DNA of 18,933 bases from RUG11894 sp964344335 (GTDB lineage Bacteria > Bacillota > Clostridia > Peptostreptococcales > Anaerovoracaceae). The DNA is taken from NCBI GenBank assembly GCA_964344335.1, contig CAYFMW010000025.1, positions 1 to 18,933 of the forward strand. The letters are read 5' to 3'. The translations under genes and the position numbers were made by a program. Positions 8,279-14,039 of this stretch are shown here, in pieces (within the stretch, counting starts at the first letter, position 1; the number at the start of each line of letters is the position of its first letter). The notes under the pieces were generated by a model that searched no databases, was not told where the DNA came from, and saw only the letters and a program-made list of their open reading frames with translations.

Positions 8279-8411
8279 CCATCCTATTATCGTCGATTAC
8301 AACGAGCTGTTCGTTGCAATACCCCAATTTTACTCTAACCTATTGTAAAGCACTTTTCGCTTTAAATTCAACCCTATCCGACAATCTAAAGACGCCTAAC
8401 GCAGCGAAGGA

Positions 8412-9283
8412 TTAAATTAAATTCGCTACCGTGAGCATATTAAACAGCATTTGAGCAATCTCAGCACGCGTTACGCAAGTCTTAGGCTCAATNNNNNNNN
8501 NNNNNNNNNNNNNNNNNNNNNNNNNNNNNNNNNNNNNNNNNNNNNNNNNNNNNNNNNNNNNNNNNNNNNNNNNNNNNNNNNNNNNNNNNNNNTCACATAA
8601 TCGCCGAACTGTGCAAGTAAGTCGCGAGCTGCAAAGTCCTCCATCTTCGTATCCAGACCGCATAGGGCCGCAGCGTTGGCGACCATGGTCGCCGCTTCCT
8701 GCCTCGTTATGGTACCTCCCGGATTGAAGAGTCCGTTCCCCACTCCGCTCGCTATTCCATATTTATTGGCGCTTCCCACAAAGCCCGCATACCAATCGCT
8801 CGAAGCGACATCCTTTAATGTTTCTTTTGTTACAATATAGTTATCATTTTTTGTATTTACTTTTCCGTTATTAACCATGTGAGTTCCGAAATGCGATTTG
8901 CTCGGATCGGTTGTTGCAGCAAAATGACCTTTCCCGCCGCCGAGCGGATGGTTTTGGTATGCGCCTATCAGACCGCCTGTGTTGCTGTAAGCCTGATAGG
9001 ACGCTGAAAGCGGAAGAGTCAGCAAGTAAGTACTACCAACTGTAGCATCGAGGAACTCCTCCGGGCGGCCTTTGACCTGACAGTTTATTATGAGATTCGC
9101 CGGCGTAGTTATCGTTTTGAGGCTGAATCCCTCGCTCACCGTAATGCCATCATTGTTCAAAGATATTTTACAATCCGGCGTAAATTCACCGTCCGCAAAA
9201 GCGCCTAAAGGACACACAGACAAAAGCATCAGTAATGTTAGGATTACCGACATAAGTCTGCGCGATTTTCTAAATCGTTGCAT
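8412..9283 (-). CDS. Secreted S-layer-homology (SLH) domain protein under cobalamin riboswitch control, interrupted by an assembly gap
   Basis: The N-terminal part (9283-8593) encodes 230 aa: a signal peptide (basic RFRKSRR, hydrophobic core, AFA-DG cleavage after about residue 30), an unrecognised domain at about 31-150, and an SLH repeat from residue 157 (DVASSDWYAGFVGSANKYGIA, NPGGTITRQEAATM) with the start of a second repeat. The frame then enters the N run. Beyond it, 8492-8412 encodes IEPKTCVTRAEIAQMLFNML and a stop, which is the end of another SLH repeat, so this is very probably one gene. Because the gap length is arbitrary, the apparent change of frame means nothing. SLH repeats bind the protein to cell-wall polysaccharide. 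AAGGAGG sits about 5 nt before the ATG. A riboswitch and terminator precede the gene, so it should be made when B12 is scarce. The 31-150 region may be the functional part; I do not recognise it. Confidence 0.85.
8493..8592. other. Assembly gap (100 N)
   Basis: Exactly 100 undetermined bases, the usual placeholder for a gap of unknown size. It falls inside the SLH gene, in repetitive SLH coding sequence, which is a likely cause of the break. Confidence 0.99.
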
Positions 9284-9416
9284 TGTTTTCCTCCTTGTAA
9301 TTTCCCTCTTAACTCAGCTCACACGACCGGGAACACTGCCGCTTTGAGCTTCCCACAAAACACTTCGCGCTGTTTCTGCGAATTTACTTTCTCCGTCTTC
9401 GGATGCAATCTTGCGT

Positions 9417-9459
9417 CAAAAGAAAAACCGTACACCAGCAAATCCTTGCTGTCGTACGG
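9417..9459 (-). terminator. Intrinsic terminator in the riboswitch leader
   Basis: On the minus strand, CCGTAC-GA-CAGCAA-GGAT-TTGCTG-GT-GTACGG (plus coordinates 9428-9459) forms a two-part stem of 6 + 6 bp with a 4-nt loop. It is followed directly by TTTTTCTTTT. It lies between the cobalamin aptamer and the SLH start codon at 9283, so it is the likely expression platform: termination when B12 is bound, read-through when it is not. The remaining leader down to 9284 carries no gene. Confidence 0.85.
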
Positions 9460-9520
9460 CTGTATTTTCGCACCAAATATAATTGCCTATTGTCATTTTA
9501 CGCGTGACGGCATTTCTTTC

Positions 9521-9690
9521 GAGCAGGTCTCCTGACTTCGGTCTCTTCTTGCTCTCCCTTGCCTTATCAAATCCCGGGGGATTCAATGGCCGGCTTTCGC
9601 CGCGGGAGGGCGGACCTTTACAGTGGCAGCGTCCGTGCCGGATTCTAACCGGCTGACCACCCCCCCCTATTAAAAATTATACATACCACT
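9521..9690 (-). promoter_or_regulatory. Cobalamin riboswitch (aptamer; ends approximate)
   Basis: The minus strand has the conserved core in order: GGTTAGAATCCGGCACGG, then GCCACTGTAA (9618-9627), a variable hairpin region, and AAGTCAGGAGACCTGC ending near 9523. These match the cobalamin (B12 box) riboswitch. At the 5' side, GGTATG and TTAATAGGG (about 9687-9662) could be the usual AGGGAA region, but the conserved AA is replaced by a run of eight G. A clear P1 partner for the 3' end is not obvious. The aptamer precedes a perfect terminator and then the SLH and DUF4430 genes, so it probably represses surface-protein synthesis when adenosyl- or other cobalamin is plentiful. Together with the terminator it accounts for the gene-free stretch 9284-9715. 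A TATAAT at 9676-9681 lies inside the presumed aptamer. Confidence 0.87.
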
Positions 9691-9715
9691 TTTATTGTGA
9701 AGTCATTAGATGCTT

Positions 9716-10138
9716 TTAATAGTTTTTTAAAATAAGATCTTCCTTCTCCGCCCTGCTCAAGGCCTTTATCTCGGCCTCTCTTCTGAGCGCATCGCCATGA
9801 GTATAAGGCCCCTCTTGCAAGACGAGGCTGCAGGGCCGACGGCTCCTCGTGTACTTGGCTCCCTTTCCGCTATTGTGCGCTTTAAGCCTCTGCTCGGGAT
9901 CGCGAGCGATTCCGCAGTAGAGCGAATCGTCCGCGCAGCAAAGAAGATAAACATGGTAATCCGGCTTTTCATACGCCGTCGTCAGCTGCTCTTCATCCGT
10001 TCCGCAAGGCTTAAAATCGGCGTTTTCCGCGCATTTTTGCATGCTTGCGGCTGCTTGCCCGTTTTCTTCGTCAGAGCTCTTTAAATCGAAGTTTTTTGCT
10101 TCTGGCAGAGATTCGAATGCAGCTTTCGGAGGGTTCAT
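9716..10138 (-). CDS. GIY-YIG nuclease-superfamily protein (UPF0213/YhbQ-like)
   Basis: 140 aa. The C-terminal 80 residues are a full single-domain GIY-YIG fold: YHVYLLCCADDSLYCGI at 61-77 (the GIY and YIG strands, here VYLL and YCGI), RLKAHNSGKGAKYTRSRRP at 84-102 with Arg84 and Asn89, and ALRREAEIKALSR with Glu122, the expected metal-binding Glu. This agrees closely with the YhbQ/UPF0213 family, whose nuclease role is predicted and poorly defined in bacteria. Residues 1-57 are an added, low-complexity acidic segment not usual for the family. The start at 10138 has only a weak AGGA upstream, so a later start is possible. It lies 9 nt downstream of the DUF3592-like gene and looks like the end of that small operon. 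The riboswitch leader begins within about 30 nt of its stop. Confidence 0.87.
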   Translation of the reverse strand: MNPPKAAFESLPEAKNFDLKSSDEENGQAAASMQKCAENADFKPCGTDEEQLTTAYEKPDYHVYLLCCADDSLYCGIARDPEQRLKAHNSGKGAKYTRSRRPCSLVLQEGPYTHGDALRREAEIKALSRAEKEDLILKNY

Positions 10139-10147
10139 AAGTCGTTC

Positions 10148-10660
10148 CTAATAAAAGCCCAGCATGGTTGCGGCCATCGAGAAGGTTATCAGAAAAGTCA
10201 TTACGGATGTGGCGCCCCAGACAATCAGCCAAAAGATGCTGTACTGCTTCGTGCGCACCTCGGGAAGGTCGACGACCACCCTCCTGGCATGCTTGGGGCT
10301 GTATTTTACGGGAAGGACCTGACCCTGCCTGTATATAGGTTCGGCAATGCCGTTTATGAGTTTTATGTTCGACGGAATTATAAAATCCTTGAGGAAGATA
10401 GTATCTCCCTCTTCGTTTTGATATTCAAGATCCGCCATGTAGTCGCAGCCGACGGTCTTTACATCGATCTTGTTGTCGGCGGGTACGAATAATCTTGCGC
10501 GATCCCGCCTCATGGCCTTCTTTAGCGTCACAATGGTTCCGCGGCCGCTCTTTCCGTATTTGCCTGCATGCAGTATCGCTTCGTACAGCGATTCGACGAA
10601 ATTGAATATCGCCATCGCTGTAAATAAAGCAAACATCAGCACAATAACAATATCTTTCAC
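10148..10660 (-). CDS. Two-TM membrane protein, DUF3592-like
   Basis: 170 aa. Membrane segments lie at about 3-24 and 141-165, with a soluble, strand-rich middle (GRGTIVTLKK, YMADLEYQNEEGDTIFLKDFIIP, YRQGQVLPVKYSPKHARRVVVDLPE). The pattern of a conversion-type beta domain with a YRxGQxLPVxYxPxxxxxxxxD motif between two helices is typical of DUF3592-like proteins, which have no known function. The start is GTG: the upstream gene ends TAG and the two overlap by one base (TAGTG). GAGGAGA lies about 5 nt before it. Translational coupling to the DUF5662 gene is likely. The family call rests on pattern only. Confidence 0.8.
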   Translation of the reverse strand: MKDIVIVLMFALFTAMAIFNFVESLYEAILHAGKYGKSGRGTIVTLKKAMRRDRARLFVPADNKIDVKTVGCDYMADLEYQNEEGDTIFLKDFIIPSNIKLINGIAEPIYRQGQVLPVKYSPKHARRVVVDLPEVRTKQYSIFWLIVWGATSVMTFLITFSMAATMLGFY

Positions 10661-11235
10661 TATCTCTCCTCATCTCCGCCGGTACGGCCGCCCTTCTTAA
10701 GCATATTTCTTACATAATCAAACGCCGCCTCTTCACCCTTTTCAGCCAAAATGCTGAGCATCTCCGTCAGCAGTTTCTCTGTTTCGGGATGCATAAATAG
10801 CCTCCCCCGCCTCGCAGACTGATATTCAAGCGGCGCAGCATCGTTGTAAGCGGCGCCCATGTAGACTTTACACGCAGCCATCCTATCGCAGAACATCTCC
10901 GCAACATATTTCAGCGGCATCTCCACGGGCGCAAAGGGCTCGTCTGCGACGCGACGCTTCGGATAGTCAATCCAATACTCGAAATGATGCTTGTTTCTGC
11001 CCTTATGATGAAGCCAGGCGCTGCTGTAACCGATTTGCTGCCTCTCCTCGTCGTTTGGACTCCTGTGACCCTGATAATACCTGCACCCCGAAATAAATTC
11101 AGCGGGGCTGTACTTCGAAAGATCGTGAAGAAGACCCTGTTTGTAGAGCCCTATCTTAAAGCAGTGGCGCATAACCAGATGCCTGTGCTTAGTTATAGTT
11201 ATAAAATGTCCTAATATATCTTTAAATTTAATCAC
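10660..11235 (-). CDS. DUF5662 family protein (HD-like, putative hydrolase fold)
   Basis: 191 aa. The N-terminal two-thirds match the DUF5662 pattern: HFITITKHRHLVMRHCFKIGLYKQGLLHDLSKYSPAEF at 10-47, YYQGHRSPNDEER at 53-65, and GYSSAWLHHKGRNKHHFEYWIDY at 69-91, followed by a conserved MPLKYVAEMFCDRMAA. The His17, His37-Asp38, His76/77, His83/84 and Asp117 set looks like HD-type metal ligands, so a phosphohydrolase-like activity is conceivable, but no reaction is known to me. The GTG start at 11235 has no good ribosome binding site; it fits the family's usual N-terminus. It begins 25 nt after the atpC stop with no terminator seen, so the gene may be transcribed from the ATP synthase operon. 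Confidence 0.85.
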   Translation of the reverse strand: MIKFKDILGHFITITKHRHLVMRHCFKIGLYKQGLLHDLSKYSPAEFISGCRYYQGHRSPNDEERQQIGYSSAWLHHKGRNKHHFEYWIDYPKRRVADEPFAPVEMPLKYVAEMFCDRMAACKVYMGAAYNDAAPLEYQSARRGRLFMHPETEKLLTEMLSILAEKGEEAAFDYVRNMLKKGGRTGGDEER

Positions 11236-11260
11236 GGTAATATAGTATCACAGCCCGGCT

Positions 11261-11737
11261 TTAATCATCATCAAATTTATCCGAATCCGCATCTGCAGTT
11301 TCTAAATACCCCTGATCGCTCGTATGTATTGCAACTTCTATGCGCACGAGCGCCTGACGAATCTTGAGGATGCTTGCCTGCATCTGACGGTTCTCGATGG
11401 CCTCCTGCAGAGCTGCTTCGGCATCTTCCTTATCCTGACGCGCGCGCTCAAGGTCGATCTCTTCGGGGCGCTGAGCGATCGTCGTATAGATGTTGGCGGT
11501 ATTATCCCTGACCTCCACGACTCCCTCGAAGAGAGCAAGCTTTTCCTCTTTATCGTTGTTGACGATGCTTAGGATGCCGTCTCCCAGGCAGGCCGTCATG
11601 GGCGCATGGTTAGGCAGTATGCCGATGTCCCCGTCGATGGCGCGCATCATCAGAAAGTCGGCTTCACGCTCAAATTTGACCCCCCTGGGCGTCAAAATGT
11701 TCAATCTCAGCTTTTGAGTCGCGGCGGAATTGCCCAT
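11261..11737 (-). CDS. atpC: F1 ATP synthase epsilon subunit
   Basis: 158 aa. The N-terminal beta sandwich (about 8-90) has LNILTPRGVKF, DGDIGILPNHAPM and LALFEGVVEVRDN. The C-terminal helical hairpin (about 94-137) has ERARQDKEDAEAAL and LKIRQALVRIEVA. The subunit belongs to the central stalk and its C-terminal helices can inhibit ATP hydrolysis. It is about 20 residues longer than usual because of an acidic tail (ETADADSDKFDDD). The start lies 2 nt after the atpD stop; a G-rich GGGAGAGGACGG inside the atpD end serves as the ribosome binding site. It is the last atp gene. Confidence 0.95.
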   Translation of the reverse strand: MGNSAATQKLRLNILTPRGVKFEREADFLMMRAIDGDIGILPNHAPMTACLGDGILSIVNNDKEEKLALFEGVVEVRDNTANIYTTIAQRPEEIDLERARQDKEDAEAALQEAIENRQMQASILKIRQALVRIEVAIHTSDQGYLETADADSDKFDDD

Positions 11738-11739
11738 CT

Positions 11740-13197
11740 CTATTGACCGTCCTCTCCCTGAGCTTTCCTGTGGCGAGCCACGACATCTTCGATGCCTCCG
11801 GCATTCATAAAGTGGCGTTCGGCAATTTCGTCGTGCTTCCCTTCGAGGATTTCCCTAAAGCCTCTCAATGTGTCCGCAACAGGCACATACTGTCCTTTAA
11901 TGGCAGTAAACTTTTCGGCCACCATAAAGGGCTGCGAGAGGAAACGCTGAACCTTTCGTGCACGGTTGACCGTGTTCTGATCCTTTTCGGAAAGTTCGTC
12001 GATTCCCAGAATTGCGACTATATCCTGCAAATCCTCGTAACGCTGCAATATGTGCTGAACCGCGCGGGCAATATTATAGTGCTCCTGACCGACTATATCC
12101 GGCTCCAACATCCTCGAAGTCGAAGACAGCGGATCTATGGCCGGGTAAATGCCCTGCTCGACTATGGCGCGAGACAGTATCGTCGTCGAGTCCAGATGAG
12201 CGAAGGTCGTCGCAGTAGCCGGATCCGTAAAGTCGTCTGCGGGAACATAGACTGCCTGTACCGAGGTAATCGAGCCTTTGTTCGTAGAGGTAATCCTCTC
12301 TTCCAACTGACCGATCTCCTCGGCCAGCGTGGGCTGGTACCCTACCGCCGATGGCGTCCGTCCAAGGAGGGCGGATACCTCCGAGCCGGCCTGAACAAAG
12401 CGATAAATATTGTCGATAAAAAGAAGTACATCCTGACGCTGTTCGTCGCGGAAATACTCTGCCATTGTAAGGCCGGATAAGGCGACGCGCATGCGGACCC
12501 CGGGGGGTTCGTTCATCTGACCGAATATGAGAGCAGTCTTGTCAAGAACGCCGGATTCCTGCATTTCATAATAAAGATCGTTGCCTTCGCGGGTGCGCTC
12601 GCCTACGCCGACGAAGACGGAATATCCTCCGTGCTCCGTCGCGATGCGGTTGATGAGTTCCATTATAAGAACGGTCTTGCCGACGCCTGCACCGCCGAAA
12701 AGGCCTATCTTACCTCCCTTGGCGAAAGGACAGAGCAAATCTATAGCCTTAATACCGGTCTCCAGAATTTCGGGTGTAGGAACCTGCTCCATCAACTCCG
12801 GTGCGGGCCTGTGGATGCTCCAATGTTCATTCGCCTCAATTTGCGGGCGATCGTCGATGCCTTCGCCAAGCACATTCATCATGCGGCCGAGGACGGAATT
12901 GCCGACAGGCACGCGTATGGGCGAGCCCGTATCGATAACTTCCATTCCCCGCTTTAAACCGTCCGTAGGATGCATGGCGATGCAGCGCACATTGCCGTCT
13001 CCCTTATGCTGCATAACTTCGAGCACGATCGTATGTGTCTGTTTTTGTGAACTTTCCTTGCCTGAACCCACCTGCTGGGCAGCAAAGTCCGTATGAACCT
13101 CAAGAGCATTATATAGAGCCGGCATGGACCCCTCAAAATAGACATCGACGACGGCACCGATAATCTGCGTAATATGCCCCACTCTTTTGTTGCTCAT
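11740..13197 (-). CDS. atpD: F1 ATP synthase beta subunit (catalytic)
   Basis: 485 aa, close to the family length plus a small insertion. Walker A is GGAGVGKT at 168-175, the catalytic glutamate lies in GVGERTREGND (Glu200), Walker B in VLLFIDNIYRF (about 257-267), and DELSEKD is the regulatory helix. It forms the alpha3beta3 ring that makes ATP. Two oddities: about 15 extra residues in the N-terminal crown barrel (around 37-54, DFAAQQVGSGKESSQKQ) compared with typical beta subunits, and Tyr265 in FIDNIYRF where Phe is usual. AGGAGG lies 5 nt before the ATG. The preceding atpG stop is 8 nt upstream. Confidence 0.97.
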   Translation of the reverse strand: MSNKRVGHITQIIGAVVDVYFEGSMPALYNALEVHTDFAAQQVGSGKESSQKQTHTIVLEVMQHKGDGNVRCIAMHPTDGLKRGMEVIDTGSPIRVPVGNSVLGRMMNVLGEGIDDRPQIEANEHWSIHRPAPELMEQVPTPEILETGIKAIDLLCPFAKGGKIGLFGGAGVGKTVLIMELINRIATEHGGYSVFVGVGERTREGNDLYYEMQESGVLDKTALIFGQMNEPPGVRMRVALSGLTMAEYFRDEQRQDVLLFIDNIYRFVQAGSEVSALLGRTPSAVGYQPTLAEEIGQLEERITSTNKGSITSVQAVYVPADDFTDPATATTFAHLDSTTILSRAIVEQGIYPAIDPLSSTSRMLEPDIVGQEHYNIARAVQHILQRYEDLQDIVAILGIDELSEKDQNTVNRARKVQRFLSQPFMVAEKFTAIKGQYVPVADTLRGFREILEGKHDEIAERHFMNAGGIEDVVARHRKAQGEDGQ

Positions 13198-13205
13198 ACT
13201 TCCTC

Positions 13206-14036
13206 CTATTGTTGTTTTTGTCCCACAATCTCGGACAATTCCTGTGTGATTTCCTGTTGACGGCGGCGATTCAGATTTCTCTGCAGATTCTCCACCAGCT
13301 CTCTTGCATTTTCGCTTGCGGTATCCGTGGTGAGCATCCTTGAGGCATGCTCCGAGGTGTGCGCTTCAGAAAAAGCTCTGAAGATGCACATGTGCAGATA
13401 AAAAGGCACGAGCTGCTTTAAGTAAACATCGAGGCTGGGCTCGAATACTTCAAAACTCGCTTTCGGCGCCTCCAAAGGAAGCGGCAAAACGCGTTTGATT
13501 TGCGGGCTTGAATTTAAGACACTCTCGAACTTCGTGTAGACGAGGAAGACCTCGTCGCATTCACCTTTTAAAAATAAATCCAAAAGCTGTTCCGCAATTC
13601 TTTGAGACCCGAAATAGACTTGCGAGTCCGATAAATCGATAACCGAACGGACGATATTTTTGTTGTTCTTTTGAAAAAAGCGCTGTCCGTAGGAGCCTAT
13701 GACTACAATCTTCTCGTTCTTGCCTTCCATACTATCCAAAGCGAATCTCTGCACCCTGTTATAGTAGGACCCCGCTAAGCTGCGGTCTCCCGTAAACACG
13801 ACATAGAGAGAACTCTTAAGCGGACGGCGCGCATAATACGGAGACTCTGCGCTCGCTTCTATGCTCGCAAGCTCGTCGATTTTTCTCTGAAGCGCTTCCT
13901 GAACAGGGATAGCTCCTTCCAACTGACGATTGATGCGCCTCAAATGCGTCGATGCTACCATATTCATGGCACGAATAAGCTGTTCGACGGATTCAATATT
14001 TTTGATTCTCTGTTTAATCTCGCGCACCGAGCTCAT
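13206..14036 (-). CDS. atpG: F1 ATP synthase gamma subunit
   Basis: 276 aa, somewhat short of the usual 285-290. The N-terminal helix SSVREIKQRIKNIESVEQLIRAMNMVAS and the C-terminal helix EHASRMLTTDTASENARELVENL plus RRRQQEITQELSEIVG are the coiled-coil shaft of the central rotor. The conserved SDRGLCGG loop appears as TGDRSLAGSYY (82-92), which is divergent. GAGGAGG overlapping the upstream stop region (8 nt before the ATG) supports the start. It lies between the delta-alpha gene and atpD, as in standard F-type operons. Confidence 0.95.
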   Translation of the reverse strand: MSSVREIKQRIKNIESVEQLIRAMNMVASTHLRRINRQLEGAIPVQEALQRKIDELASIEASAESPYYARRPLKSSLYVVFTGDRSLAGSYYNRVQRFALDSMEGKNEKIVVIGSYGQRFFQKNNKNIVRSVIDLSDSQVYFGSQRIAEQLLDLFLKGECDEVFLVYTKFESVLNSSPQIKRVLPLPLEAPKASFEVFEPSLDVYLKQLVPFYLHMCIFRAFSEAHTSEHASRMLTTDTASENARELVENLQRNLNRRRQQEITQELSEIVGQKQQ

Positions 14037-14039
14037 ACG

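Noticed and set aside
8412..8663. Separate small minus-strand gene or frameshift at the SLH locus
   Set aside because: The two frames meet only through the 100-N gap, whose length is arbitrary. Both sides encode SLH repeat sequence, so one gene is the simpler reading.
9200..9220. Lipobox in the SLH protein (LSVC)
   Set aside because: Val at -1 does not fit the lipobox consensus; the AFA-DG signal peptidase I site is better.
9676..9681. TATAAT as promoter of the SLH operon
   Set aside because: It falls inside the presumed 5' part of the cobalamin aptamer and has no good -35. A promoter further upstream, overlapping the GIY-YIG gene end, is more likely but could not be pinned down.
11743..12480. 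Plus-strand open frame of 245 codons
   Set aside because: Antisense to atpD; composition is that of a shadow frame.
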